Origin: an uncultured Bacteroidales bacterium
GTDB taxonomy: Bacteria > Bacteroidota > Bacteroidia > Bacteroidales > Bacteroidaceae
Reading direction: 5' to 3'
Assembly: GCA_902800925.1 (NCBI GenBank)
Contig: CADCGD010000007.1
Span: 1-59,338, forward strand
Length of the DNA: 59,338 nucleotides
The translations under genes and the position numbers were made by a program. Within the stretch, counting starts at the first letter, position 1, and the number at the start of each line of letters is the position of its first letter. The notes under the pieces are model-generated. The model ran no database searches, had not been told where the DNA came from, and saw only the letters and a list, made by a program, of their open reading frames with translations. This document shows positions 8,261 through 17,801 of the stretch, piece by piece.

Positions 8261-11200
8261 TTATCTATTAACTGTTAACTGAATAGACGGCGCTGTGGCG
8301 CGGTATTCCGGTGCGTAGGCACAGCCCACGGTACAGGTGCCTGTCTCGTAGGTACCGACACGGTCGATGTAGTATTCGGTCTCTATGACGTGCTTGCCCT
8401 TCGCCAGACCACCATAGAAATAGTGCGTGGCATTGTCCTTGGGTGAGCAGTAGGCGCCATTGCGGTAGCCCGACAGTTGGTTGACGGGTTCCATGCAGGC
8501 GGCACGACGGTCCACCACTTGTACGAAGTCGAGGTCGCGGCTGGTCTCAATGGTGATGCGCACCTTGATGCGGTCGCCAACGGTCAGTGTGGATTGCGGT
8601 TTTGCCGCAATCACTTCGCGCTTGACAGTAATACCACTCTGCGAAGCCTCGATATCTGCGGTCTTCTGCAGGAACTGGGCATAGACGGCGCCCCACGACG
8701 TACCCTCGCTGGTTTTGTTGGCGGTGAAGGTGCGCTCGCCTTTATAGGACTGGGCGGTCTTCACATAGCCGAGGCCGGCTGACGCCTTGCTGGTGTCGAT
8801 GGGCAAACCATCGACCACAAGGGCGGTGGCGGGCTGGCTGGTGGTCAGCGTACTGCTGTTACCGTTTAGGAAGGCATAGATGGCATTGACGCTGTTGATG
8901 GGCGTATCCCATAGCTGGGTGCGTTTCTCCTGCAACAGCCAACGGCGCATCTCATCGATGGTCTGCTGGTCCTGAGGTGTCACCCGCTGGATGGCCTCGA
9001 TGGCAGCCACCTCTGTCGGTATCTTGTAGTCATACCATGAATAACTGGCACGACGGGTGTCGTAGTAGCGGCCCATCTCTTCGGTATATACGGTATATTC
9101 CTTCAGGCTCTTCACATACTCAGCGGCCTTGGTCTTCTCACCATGCTGGGCGAGGACGACGGCGGTAAGCGCCTTCTCATAGATGGTCTGACGCTTGATG
9201 TCCTTCTTCAGCAGGACGATGAGGTAGTCGTTGGCAGCCTTCACATCCGTCTTTAGCGTACGACCGTCGATGGCACAGATGTAGAGCCAGCGCAGGGCGG
9301 TGAATGTCGGGAAGCTCTGACGATGACCCTTCTTCTCCTCTTGTTTCATCTTCTTCACCAGGGCTACCATCTCTTTGCTGATGTAGTTGAAAGCATTGTC
9401 ATAAAGAGGTGAGAGGTGAGAGGTGAGAGGTGAGAGACTCTGTAGGCGGGCAAGCATCTCGGCAACGGTGACGGTGATATAGGTGCTGCCCTCCATGCCA
9501 GGATACCATGAGAAGGAACCGTCACTGTTCTGTAGCTTCTGCAATTTCTCCATGGTGGTAGTCAGGCGGTTGTTGATACCATTCTCATCGAAGAAGTCAG
9601 CGAGGCGCTGACGCTGTTCGCTCTCACGATCGGCGGCAGCCACCCATGGGGTCTCGGCAAGGACGAGGTTCTTGAGGTCTTCGTTCTTGGAGAGGTGAGA
9701 GGTGAGAGGTGAGAGGTGAGAGGATAGTTCTTCCTGCTTCCACTGCTCGAAGACGCGCTTGGTCTGTGGGTTCTGGTCGAGGAGATACTTTGCCAACAGA
9801 TTACTATAGTAGCTGGCAGCCTGGTCGATGGCGCTGTGCTCCCACGGCTGTCCGAGGGTGGGCAATGCCTGTACCATCAACCATGCAGGGTTGTTGGTGT
9901 ATTCGATGGTTAGCTTCTGCTGGTCGGTACCCTGCGGGAAGAGCTTCGTGAGGTCGATGGTCTTCACACCTGCCTCATGCTGGGTGAAGGGTACCGTCTT
10001 GGTGACATACTCTCTGTTAGAAAGGATGGGTAGGTAGTGCTGCTCGCCATCACTGAAGCCGTCACCGGTGGCGGTGACTTTGCAGATGAGGAGGCTGATG
10101 TCAACGGGCAAACCATTGACCACAAACTGAGCGGCGGTGGAACTGTTGGCTGCGATGGTGAAGGGTGCTGACTGTTCGTAGATGACCTGTTCGCTGTTGG
10201 GGTCTATCAGTTGGAGCCTTGCCGTACCGCTGACGCTGTGGTCGGTGGTATTAAACAAACGGGCAGAGATGGTGGCGTCGTCACCCTCACGGACGAAGCG
10301 TGGCATGTTGGGTTGTATCATCACATCCTTCTGGGCGATAGCCTCGCCGTCGATGTAACCATAGAGCATGTCGGCAGTATTGGCAATACCCATGAAGCGC
10401 CAGGTCGTCAGACTCTCAGGGAGTGTGAATGACAACGAAACGTTCCCATCGCTATCAGTCTGCAGGGTGGGGTAGCAGAACGCCGTCTCGTTGAGGTTCT
10501 CGCGGACTTGAACTTCTTCTTCGGTAGTAGACTCATCATTACTGCCAATAGCTTGTTCGTTGACGGTCTCTTTGGCTTTCAGAACCGCACCTGTTTCAAC
10601 GGCATCATAGACCCTCGACTCTTCTACTGCCATGGCTGTTGGGGCTGCGGCTTTCATGAGCATATTGCGTCCACGGACGCGGATGGGTTTGTAGTAAATG
10701 GGGAAGATACTCTCATCGAAGCGACTGAACTGCAGTTGGTCGACATCGATGTACTTCATATCCTTGGTGGCTGAGGCCCAGATATTACCAAACGACGTGT
10801 GCTGCCAGGAAGTAGCAGGCATGGATAGGTATGACATTGGCGTAAACGACCACTGGTGAGAAGTCAGGGCATCGAGGCTCTTGTCGTAGAGTACCGCCAT
10901 AAGACTGGCGTCAGCGGGTTGCCCATCGGGTTTGTTAATCTTCAGTTGCCACTGCTCCTGCTGGCCAGGTGTCAAGCGGTCGCGGAAGGTGGTCCACTGC
11001 AGCTTTAATTTCTTGTCGGGCATGGGACGACGGATGACCTGCTGGTGGCTGTAGCACTCGCCGTTCTTCATCCATGCGAAGGTCAGCAGCAGCCCGTTAC
11101 CATACTCCTCACGGTAGGTAAACTGAAGATTGATGAGTTCGCCATTCTTCTTGACGGCACCTTCCTCAATCTTCTGTTTGCCAGCAAAGAGGCTATATAG

Positions 11201-13711
11201 AATATAGGTGTTGGGATCTGATGAGCCCACCTGTACAGTGACGGGTGTTCCATCGTTGGGGAACTGCTCATGAGAGACGTAGAACCAGTCGTGGGTCTCG
11301 AAAGCTGGACGTTTGTCGGTGAGACTGAACACCACGAACGTCTGGTCGATGCTGTCTTGGGCGCAGATAGCCTCTATGCGGTGTTGACCACTCTTCAATT
11401 GATAGTAGAGTGATAATGGACCATTGGCAGACCACTGCTGCCATTTTCCACCATCGATGCGGTAGCGCAGCTTGCCGGGGATCTCTTTGCCAGCAGCATT
11501 GCGACGGGTGAAGGTAATCGCGGGGAACTGGTCGCTGCGCACCTTCTCAGGGATATCGCAGGTCAGTGAGGTGGCTTTGTTGCCCAAGGGTAGCGACAGA
11601 CTGCCGTGGTGCGTCTCGCCGGCCTGGTCAGTGACGTCGGCATCGACGACGAAATGGTAGAACATGGTGTGGTGACCAAGGTCTTCGGGCATTACTAACG
11701 GCATGTCCGCAGTAAACGAACCATCGTCGGCTGTGGTGGCGTCGCCCTCGCTGACAACCGTCTCGCGGAGACCATCACCGAAATAACCTCCCTGCCAATA
11801 GCGGCTGTAGGACATCCACCAGAAGGCAACACGGCGCTTCACGGTATAATGCACCTTCGCATCCTGGATGGGTACACCGGCATAGCTCATGGCCTTGGCC
11901 TTGGCCTGCACGGTGTCTCCAGCCTGATAGGATTCCTTATAATCGTCGAACGTCACCTGGAAGGCAGGACGCTTGTACTCCTCGACACGGAAACTGATAT
12001 TTCCGTTATTGGTGCGGATGGAGTAGCGACCGTTGAGTTTACCTGTAGGCAGGGTGAACTGTACGTTGCACTTGCCATAGCGGTCGGTGGTGGCCTGCTG
12101 TTCGGCAACCAACTTGTAGTTGGCGTCGCGCAGTTCAAACTTCACGACCTTATCGCTGACGGCGGCATTGTCAAGGACCGACTGTTCTTTCCACACGATG
12201 GCGGTGGCATAGACGGTCTGGCCTGGACGGTAGATGGCGCGGTCGGTAAACAGGTTGGTATGTTCGTTATTATATTGTCGCTCGTAATAGCTGTAGGCAC
12301 CATAGCCGTTCTGCTCCGGACAGTAACTATCATTGGCGGTGTAGGCAAAGAGTCTTGACGGCCTTTGCTCGCCGGTATAGACCACTTCTCCTTGGCTGTT
12401 GCAGGTGAGCACACGGGTGGTCTCAGGACTGTTCCAGTTCTTGCGGAACGATAGACGGATAGAAGCGTTCTTGACGGGTTGTCCTGTCGTGGCGTCGACG
12501 ACCACATAGCGACGGTTGTTGTCGGGCTGGCCTTGTTGCAGGAGTCGGATGCCCGATACGAAATACAACTGGCGGACAACCTCCGTCTGAGGAAGGCTGG
12601 TGAACTCCAGCAGATAAACACCGGCGGGTAGCCCCTGCAATTGCAGGGAGTCGGTAAAGATATCATAGACGGCATGTTCTGAGAAGGGAATGGTCTGTGT
12701 CATCTCTGTCAGTTCTGTCAATCCCGCTTTTATCTTCTTGTACTCGTCCTTGTTGTTGGGATTAAGTTGTGTGTCACCCTGCAGCGACGTGCGATAGACA
12801 TGCATGGTCAACTGCGTGATGTTACGCAGGTTCTTCAGACTGACCACCTGCGACTTGCTCACCTCCTGGACACGACGCTCTACATTGGCAGTAAACTGCG
12901 ATGTCGTCAGGGCGGTCAATTCGTTGCGTATGATGTTGGCACGTGGCCAAGAACCCCAACGTTGCAGTGACTGTTGCAGCCAGTTGTAGCGGTCGGCATT
13001 GGTGAACCTGTCGCCATGCATCTTGCTATAACGACCTATGGCCAACTCAGCAGCCTCTGGATAGTCACCGAAGATGGCAATGAGTGAGTCGTACTCCTCA
13101 ATGTTCTTGGCAATATAGCTGGCAGCAATACAGGCAGCAGGGCAGTTGTCGACCTTCGTGTAATAGTCGTAGAGCCACTGCCACTCGTCCAGTTCCATGC
13201 CAATGACGCTCAGCAGGTCGTGAGCGAACACCTTACTGTCCTTGCCACGCTCCACCAAGGGTTCATAGCCGTCGGCCTTGACCTTGGCCAACAGATCGGG
13301 TTGGGCCATTGCCTGCCCGCGATAGTGGTTGGCCTTGTCGGAGGTCTCGTTGTCGATAGAAGGGTTCAGGGAGTATACTTTGTACAAGACGGTGGCATAG
13401 ACCATCTGCAAGACGGGGTCGGTGGCCGCCTTGGCCTGTTGTTCGATGCGCGCTACGGCTGGTGCCAGCGAGTCGGGTGCAATGTCCTGCTGCACATTGG
13501 CTGTCAGCAGGGTGGCCTTAAGCAGTTGACCGTAGGCCTTCTCCTTTTTGGCCTTCTCCTCTATCTTCTGCAGATGGGTCAACGCCTGTCGCGGCAGGTC
13601 CTTGTCACGGGCGTTCTCCACCTGTTTCCACAATGATTGGTATGTCTGTGCGAACGTATTTATAGGTAGTAGCAGACAGGCTGCTAAAACGACTAACAAT
13701 GTCTTCTTCAT
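8261..13711 (-). CDS. Large alpha-2-macroglobulin-like (MG2) exported protein
   Basis: This protein is 1,816 residues from the ATG at 13,711, where a clean signal peptide begins (MKKTLLVVLAACLLLPINTFAQ); the frame is open 60 nt further upstream but would start inside the promoter. Features are a helical N-terminal region, an MG2 region near residue 490 (YRPGQTVYATAIVW), and a central A2M signature near residue 1,080 (FCYPTLQTDSDGNVSLSFTLPESLTTWRFMG, read in pieces). A helical-barrel region follows. The thioester CxEQ is absent; the corresponding place reads WEHSAIDQAASYY. It is therefore a non-thioester bacterial macroglobulin, possibly a protease trap or envelope scaffold. Two stretches of SHLSPLTSHLSP-type residues come from DNA repeats inserted in frame. 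Confidence 0.9.
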   Translation of the reverse strand: MKKTLLVVLAACLLLPINTFAQTYQSLWKQVENARDKDLPRQALTHLQKIEEKAKKEKAYGQLLKATLLTANVQQDIAPDSLAPAVARIEQQAKAATDPVLQMVYATVLYKVYSLNPSIDNETSDKANHYRGQAMAQPDLLAKVKADGYEPLVERGKDSKVFAHDLLSVIGMELDEWQWLYDYYTKVDNCPAACIAASYIAKNIEEYDSLIAIFGDYPEAAELAIGRYSKMHGDRFTNADRYNWLQQSLQRWGSWPRANIIRNELTALTTSQFTANVERRVQEVSKSQVVSLKNLRNITQLTMHVYRTSLQGDTQLNPNNKDEYKKIKAGLTELTEMTQTIPFSEHAVYDIFTDSLQLQGLPAGVYLLEFTSLPQTEVVRQLYFVSGIRLLQQGQPDNNRRYVVVDATTGQPVKNASIRLSFRKNWNSPETTRVLTCNSQGEVVYTGEQRPSRLFAYTANDSYCPEQNGYGAYSYYERQYNNEHTNLFTDRAIYRPGQTVYATAIVWKEQSVLDNAAVSDKVVKFELRDANYKLVAEQQATTDRYGKCNVQFTLPTGKLNGRYSIRTNNGNISFRVEEYKRPAFQVTFDDYKESYQAGDTVQAKAKAMSYAGVPIQDAKVHYTVKRRVAFWWMSYSRYWQGGYFGDGLRETVVSEGDATTADDGSFTADMPLVMPEDLGHHTMFYHFVVDADVTDQAGETHHGSLSLPLGNKATSLTCDIPEKVRSDQFPAITFTRRNAAGKEIPGKLRYRIDGGKWQQWSANGPLSLYYQLKSGQHRIEAICAQDSIDQTFVVFSLTDKRPAFETHDWFYVSHEQFPNDGTPVTVQVGSSDPNTYILYSLFAGKQKIEEGAVKKNGELINLQFTYREEYGNGLLLTFAWMKNGECYSHQQVIRRPMPDKKLKLQWTTFRDRLTPGQQEQWQLKINKPDGQPADASLMAVLYDKSLDALTSHQWSFTPMSYLSMPATSWQHTSFGNIWASATKDMKYIDVDQLQFSRFDESIFPIYYKPIRVRGRNMLMKAAAPTAMAVEESRVYDAVETGAVLKAKETVNEQAIGSNDESTTEEEVQVRENLNETAFCYPTLQTDSDGNVSLSFTLPESLTTWRFMGIANTADMLYGYIDGEAIAQKDVMIQPNMPRFVREGDDATISARLFNTTDHSVSGTARLQLIDPNSEQVIYEQSAPFTIAANSSTAAQFVVNGLPVDISLLICKVTATGDGFSDGEQHYLPILSNREYVTKTVPFTQHEAGVKTIDLTKLFPQGTDQQKLTIEYTNNPAWLMVQALPTLGQPWEHSAIDQAASYYSNLLAKYLLDQNPQTKRVFEQWKQEELSSHLSPLTSHLSKNEDLKNLVLAETPWVAAADRESEQRQRLADFFDENGINNRLTTTMEKLQKLQNSDGSFSWYPGMEGSTYITVTVAEMLARLQSLSPLTSHLSPLYDNAFNYISKEMVALVKKMKQEEKKGHRQSFPTFTALRWLYICAIDGRTLKTDVKAANDYLIVLLKKDIKRQTIYEKALTAVVLAQHGEKTKAAEYVKSLKEYTVYTEEMGRYYDTRRASYSWYDYKIPTEVAAIEAIQRVTPQDQQTIDEMRRWLLQEKRTQLWDTPINSVNAIYAFLNGNSSTLTTSQPATALVVDGLPIDTSKASAGLGYVKTAQSYKGERTFTANKTSEGTSWGAVYAQFLQKTADIEASQSGITVKREVIAAKPQSTLTVGDRIKVRITIETSRDLDFVQVVDRRAACMEPVNQLSGYRNGAYCSPKDNATHYFYGGLAKGKHVIETEYYIDRVGTYETGTCTVGCAYAPEYRATAPSIQLTVNR
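9405..9437. repeat. In-frame GAGAGGT tandem repeat inside the macroglobulin gene
   Basis: About four units of the 7-bp motif GAGAGGT occur in a row. On the coding strand they give alternating S, L, P, T and H residues (LSPLTSHLSP) inside an otherwise well-formed domain. The same motif recurs at 9,690 and at the ispH stop codon. Confidence 0.8.
9689..9724. repeat. Second in-frame GAGAGGT tandem repeat
   Basis: About five units of GAGAGGT encode SSHLSPLTSHLS on the minus strand. The reading frame is kept because 21 nt (three units) equals seven codons. This copy lies 255 nt from the first, in the same gene. Confidence 0.8.
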
Positions 13712-13735
13712 AGTTTCTGTCGAATAAATAATGCA

Positions 13736-13766
13736 CAAAGATACGAAAAACCCGTTAAACAGCCAA
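13736..13766 (-). promoter_or_regulatory. Promoter of the macroglobulin-DUF1573-meaB-ispH unit
   Basis: On the minus strand TTGG (13,766-13,763) is followed after 19 nt by TATCTTTG (13,743-13,736), a standard Bacteroidetes promoter. The expected start of transcription is about 13,729, shortly before the ATG at 13,711. The -33 part lies inside the terminator hairpin of the upstream CDF gene. Confidence 0.75.
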
Positions 13767-13781
13767 GCCATTTAACGAGTT
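13749..13781 (-). terminator. Terminator of the CDF gene, overlapping the next promoter
   Basis: Read on the minus strand, AACTCGTTAAA pairs with TTTAACGGGTT around an 11-nt loop, followed by a short T run. It lies 25 nt after the CDF stop codon. The hairpin contains the -33 element of the macroglobulin promoter, so read-through and initiation may interfere with each other. Confidence 0.7.
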
Positions 13782-13805
13782 TTACCAATAATTCATGTTT
13801 CTCAA

Positions 13806-14759
13806 TTAGTGCGCATCCTCGCAACAGTGTTCGTGACAACCACTTTCGGGTGTCTCGAACTCCAGTGTGGAGTGGCCGATACCTTTCTCTTTTAAGAGAA
13901 CTTTCAGGCGAACTTTCACCTCTTCCATGTGTGCGATGTCCTTGATGACGATGTGTGCTGTCAGGGCGTTGTCGGTGGTGCTGATGGCCCAGATGTGCAG
14001 GTGGTGCACCTCACTGACATGCTCCTCAGCAGCCATCAGCTCTTTTATCTCATCGGGTTCGATACCCTCTGGTGTACCGTCGACAATCAGTCGCAAGCTG
14101 GCTGTCAGCAAGCTCCAGGTAGACCATAGGATGATGAAGGCGATGATGAGACTGACGATGGGGTCTACCACATTCCATCCCGTAAAGGTGATGATGACGC
14201 CTGATACGACGACACCTACCGATACGAGTGTGTCAGCCACCATGTGAAGGAAGGCACCACGCACGTTGATGTCGCTCTTCTGTCCACGCATCAGCAGTAC
14301 CACGGTAAGTCCATTGATGAGGATGCCGATGCCTGCTGTCCACGATACGGCGACACCATTGACGTCGACGGGTTCGGTGAACTTCAGGATACTCTCATAG
14401 AAGATGCCTCCAACGGCTGCCAGCAGCAAAACGGCGTTGACCAGCGAGATGAGTACCGTCGACTTCTTCAGTCCGTAAGTATAGTGTGCACCTGACCGTA
14501 CCTTGGCCAAATGGAAGGCGATAAGTACCAATACCAGACTGAACACGTCGCTGAGGTTATGCCCTGCGTCAGACAGTAGTGATAACGAGTTCTGTGTCCA
14601 GCCTACAAGGGCCTCGACACCCACAAACAGCAGGTTTAGTACGATGCAGAAGACGAAGATGCCGTTCATGCTGGTGGGCATCACATGATGATGGTGGTGA
14701 TGATGACCGTGATGCTCGTGACCATGCTCATGGTCGTGATGATGATGTTCGTGTGACAT
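13806..14759 (-). CDS. Cation diffusion facilitator (CzcD/ZitB-like)
   Basis: This 317-residue inner-membrane metal/proton antiporter starts with a very His-rich cytoplasmic tail (MSHEHHHHDHEHGHEH and more). Six membrane segments follow, with the metal-site motifs LLSDAGHNLSD and GAFLHMVADTLVS (HxxxD type in helices 2 and 5). The C-terminal cytoplasmic domain ends in GCHEHCCEDAH. The pattern suits zinc or cobalt efflux. The start at 14,759 is chosen because the upstream open frame runs through the promoter and operator. A palindrome covers its -33 region, pointing to metal-dependent repression. Confidence 0.93.
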   Translation of the reverse strand: MSHEHHHHDHEHGHEHHGHHHHHHHVMPTSMNGIFVFCIVLNLLFVGVEALVGWTQNSLSLLSDAGHNLSDVFSLVLVLIAFHLAKVRSGAHYTYGLKKSTVLISLVNAVLLLAAVGGIFYESILKFTEPVDVNGVAVSWTAGIGILINGLTVVLLMRGQKSDINVRGAFLHMVADTLVSVGVVVSGVIITFTGWNVVDPIVSLIIAFIILWSTWSLLTASLRLIVDGTPEGIEPDEIKELMAAEEHVSEVHHLHIWAISTTDNALTAHIVIKDIAHMEEVKVRLKVLLKEKGIGHSTLEFETPESGCHEHCCEDAH

Positions 14760-14789
14760 AATTATCTTGTTTTTTCTTGTTTCACGCTG

Positions 14790-14862
14790 CAAAGGTAGGA
14801 AAACATTGCTGCAACCTGGTTGCAACAGCCCGTAAATGCTGTTTTTCTGCAACCTTGTTGCA
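14790..14862 (-). promoter_or_regulatory. CDF promoter with two TGCAAC...GTTGCA palindromes
   Basis: A minus-strand -7 box TACCTTTG lies at 14,797-14,790. A perfect 15-bp palindrome TGCAACCTGGTTGCA (14,810-14,824) covers the expected -33 position, and a second, TGCAACCTTGTTGCA (14,848-14,862), sits 38 bp further upstream. Two copies of such a dyad over a metal-efflux promoter suggest a metalloregulator operator, for example of the Fur/Zur family. Which regulator binds is an inference; none is encoded nearby. Confidence 0.7.
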
Positions 14863-14929
14863 AGTTTTTCCTATTTCGTGCATGCCGTTTGCATAAAAAT
14901 CATTATCTTTGCAGAAACTTAAAACAAGA

Positions 14930-15418
14930 ATGAGGATAGAGAGGCTATTGGCACTTAGCTGTTGGCTATTGGCACTGAGTTGTCAGGCGCAGACGTTTTC
15001 GCTTGAACACAAGACGGACAGTCTGTCTCTGTTGACGCTGACCACCGATACGACAAGCCATCAGTGGCGACTGCCTTATCCCGTCTATCGCATGGAGACG
15101 GGCGATGTCGACGGAAATGGTACCACAGAGGCACTGGTGGGTGTCATCAAGCCTACCCGCTTCCATCCGGAAATGGGGCGACGCCTGTTTATCTTCAAGA
15201 ACTATGAGGGACTAATACGTCCCATGTGGCTGGGCTCGAAACTGGGTGGTACACTGTGTGACTTTCATTTCAAGGACGGCTGTGTACGCAGTCTGGAGAC
15301 CAATGCCCAGGGACAGTATACAGTGGCCGAATACCGTTGGAGCGGTTTTGGTGTAGCCTTCGAGCGATACCTCGTGAAGAATGTGGATGAAGCAACGGCA
15401 AGAGAAAAATTTGAATGA
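14930..15418 (+). CDS. Small exported protein with an FG-GAP/VCBS-like repeat
   Basis: This 162-residue protein has a signal peptide (RIERLLALSCWLLALSCQAQ). One calcium-binding-like repeat, METGDVDGNGTTEALVGV, is followed by FIFKNYEGLIRPMWLGSKLGGTLCDF. The start at 14,930 is preferred to an upstream in-frame codon at 14,909, because a TATCTTTG promoter box lies at 14,904-14,911. It ends 1 nt before the DUF3160 gene, so the two are probably coupled. The precise function is unknown. Confidence 0.75.
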   Translation: MRIERLLALSCWLLALSCQAQTFSLEHKTDSLSLLTLTTDTTSHQWRLPYPVYRMETGDVDGNGTTEALVGVIKPTRFHPEMGRRLFIFKNYEGLIRPMWLGSKLGGTLCDFHFKDGCVRSLETNAQGQYTVAEYRWSGFGVAFERYLVKNVDEATAREKFE

Positions 15419-15419
15419 T

Positions 15420-17801
15420 ATGAAACATACAATTTTAGCAATTGGCTTATGGCTATTGACAATGGGCTGTCAGGCTCAAAACTCCCAACGTGTGATGCTG
15501 CCTGGAAAGGGGAACATCAACGTGGAGCAGTTGAACCAGCCAGTCAACCTCGAACAGGACATCTCGCAGCTGAACCTGACGGAGCTGCGCGTGTTGCGCA
15601 ACAGTTTCTATGCCCGTAGTGGCTATCCTTTCCGCGATGCCTTCCTGCGTGGCATCTTCCAGTGTACGTCGTGGTACGACTCGCTGATGGTGGCACGTTG
15701 GGAACAAGTTGAGGAGATGGATATCAAGTATGATAGCAACGACAGCTGGCGCAACAACTACTACAAGGCCGACGCCAAGGTGCCCATCAAGATTAGCAAG
15801 GCGGAACAGGCGTTCATCAGCAAGCTGCAAGCCCGTGAGCAGGTTTTGAAAAAGGAGAACTTCAACCCCCAAGAGAAGGGTCATCGTGTTAACATGGGCA
15901 ATGTGGTGAATGCCATGCAGATGGAGCAGTTCGACAGTCGTCTGCGCGACAAACTGGGACGTAATGGCTTTGCCATTGTGCCTGCTCAGCACGATCAGCT
16001 GTTCCATGTCTATGAGCGTAACGACTATACGAATATGCCCAACTTCGTGACCACCGACCTCTACCTGCAACTCTACCACCTCTACTTCGACTGTCTGCTG
16101 CGTAACATCGAGGAACAACGCTTGTGCCATGTAGTACAGCGACTGTGTGAACGTGGTCAGCAACTGACAGCAGAGAACAACCAGTGGCTAAAGACCTACT
16201 TCGATGTGGCTCATGCGCTGATAACGGGGCAACCTGGTGCTGCTGGTACGGTGGCTGACGAGGTAAAGAAGGTGATGGCGTCAGAACTGAACTACTCCAA
16301 ATACCTTGGCTACGAACGTATCCCCTTCACCTACCAGCTGTTCCGTCCACGTGGACACTACACCCGCAGCGACACGCTGAAGAACTATTTCCGTGCGATG
16401 ATGTGGTTGCAGACAGTGCCCTTCGGAACAGACGTGCCGTCACAGTTGCAGAATGCTGTCGTGTTGGCTGAACTGACGGGTGGCGACGCTGAGATGCGCG
16501 CCCTCTACCAGCAGTTGAGCGAACCCATGACATGGCTCTTTGGCGCACCTGACAACATCACCATTTTGCAGGTCTATGACCTCATGAGAGGACGTACGGC
16601 CAGCCAGTTCATGAAGAGCAAGAAGTCGATGCGGCTGTTGCGCAAGGAGATAGAAACGCTGGCCCAGCAACAGACGCGCATCCGTCCGAAATACGAGTAT
16701 AGCAGTCGTTATAAGATCAACCTGCTGCCTCAGCGCTACATGCCCGATGGCGAGGTGCTGTTGGAGATGGTAGACTATGACAACCTCCCCACACAGCGTG
16801 CCTTACCCAAGGGACTTGACGTGATGGCATCTATGGGGGTACCCTCTGCCGAGCGTATCCTCCTCGACGAGTTGCAGGAAGCCCAACAGTGGGATGGCTT
16901 TGTCGGTGCACTCGCCAGGATGAAGCAGCGCATGCAGGAGATTGACTGGCAACAGACCATTAGCAACCGTTGGATGGATGCGCTGAAGACGGTCAACGAC
17001 ACCTGTCAGGGCTATCCTTATTTTATGCTGACTCCTGAATGGCAGAAGAAGACGCTGAATGCCGCTCTTGCTTCGTGGGCGGAGCTGAAACACGATGCCA
17101 TCCTCTATGCCAAACAGCCCATGGGTGCCGAGTGTGGCGGTGGTGGTCCCCCCGATCCTATCGTCACGGGATATGTAGAGCCTAACGTCAAGTTCTGGCG
17201 TAAGGCTATCAGTCTGCTCGATGCCACTGCCGACGTGTTGGAGCGTCACCAGTTGACCACTGAGAAGAGCAAGAACACTACCCAGCGCCTTCGTGAGGAA
17301 GCCGAGTTCCTGTTGCGCATCAGCGAGACAGAGTTGGCTGGCAGGAAGCTGAACGAAGAAGATTACGAGACACTGGAGCATATCGGTGCCACCTTCGAGA
17401 ATATCTCCCTTGACCTGATACGTGAGGAGGACCAGTACCTCATGGGCTGGGATGATGTGCAGGGTACCGACCGCAAGGTGGCACTGGTCGCCGATGTTTA
17501 TACCGCCAATGCTGACAACAATCCCGAGAAAAGTGTGATGTATGCGGCAGTGGGAGCGGCAGACGAGATATACTGTGTCGTGGAGGTCGACGGCTACCTG
17601 TGGCTCATGCGTGGTGCTGTGCTGTCGTATCGTGAGACACAGCGCCCTTTGGACGTACAACGACTGACGGACGAGGAGTGGCAGAAGAATCTGGAGAGTC
17701 ATCCTGACGAGGGTCGCCCCGCATGGATGCGGGACATCATCGTACCACTGAAAGAGATGCCCAAGACGAATGAGAAGTTCTTCTATAGCACAGGCTGTTA
17801 G
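15420..17801 (+). CDS. Exported YARHD/DUF3160 protein
   Basis: This 793-residue exported protein starts with MKHTILAIGLWLLTMGCQAQ. A short YARHD-like domain near residues 45-80 (LRVLRNSFYARSGYPF, then RGIFQCTSWY) precedes a long DUF3160 region (MPNFVTTDLYLQLYHLYFD, LFGAPDNITILQVYDLM, GGGGPPDPIVTGYVEPN). The family is common in Bacteroidetes and its role is unknown. The start at 15,420 gives a proper signal peptide; the frame is open 39 nt upstream, inside the previous gene. It overlaps the CapA-like gene by 32 nt. Confidence 0.85.
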   Translation: MKHTILAIGLWLLTMGCQAQNSQRVMLPGKGNINVEQLNQPVNLEQDISQLNLTELRVLRNSFYARSGYPFRDAFLRGIFQCTSWYDSLMVARWEQVEEMDIKYDSNDSWRNNYYKADAKVPIKISKAEQAFISKLQAREQVLKKENFNPQEKGHRVNMGNVVNAMQMEQFDSRLRDKLGRNGFAIVPAQHDQLFHVYERNDYTNMPNFVTTDLYLQLYHLYFDCLLRNIEEQRLCHVVQRLCERGQQLTAENNQWLKTYFDVAHALITGQPGAAGTVADEVKKVMASELNYSKYLGYERIPFTYQLFRPRGHYTRSDTLKNYFRAMMWLQTVPFGTDVPSQLQNAVVLAELTGGDAEMRALYQQLSEPMTWLFGAPDNITILQVYDLMRGRTASQFMKSKKSMRLLRKEIETLAQQQTRIRPKYEYSSRYKINLLPQRYMPDGEVLLEMVDYDNLPTQRALPKGLDVMASMGVPSAERILLDELQEAQQWDGFVGALARMKQRMQEIDWQQTISNRWMDALKTVNDTCQGYPYFMLTPEWQKKTLNAALASWAELKHDAILYAKQPMGAECGGGGPPDPIVTGYVEPNVKFWRKAISLLDATADVLERHQLTTEKSKNTTQRLREEAEFLLRISETELAGRKLNEEDYETLEHIGATFENISLDLIREEDQYLMGWDDVQGTDRKVALVADVYTANADNNPEKSVMYAAVGAADEIYCVVEVDGYLWLMRGAVLSYRETQRPLDVQRLTDEEWQKNLESHPDEGRPAWMRDIIVPLKEMPKTNEKFFYSTGC

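Noticed and set aside
9405-9724. GAGAGGT repeats as a CRISPR or phage attachment structure
   Set aside because: The unit is 7 bp, without spacers, and in frame inside a coding gene.
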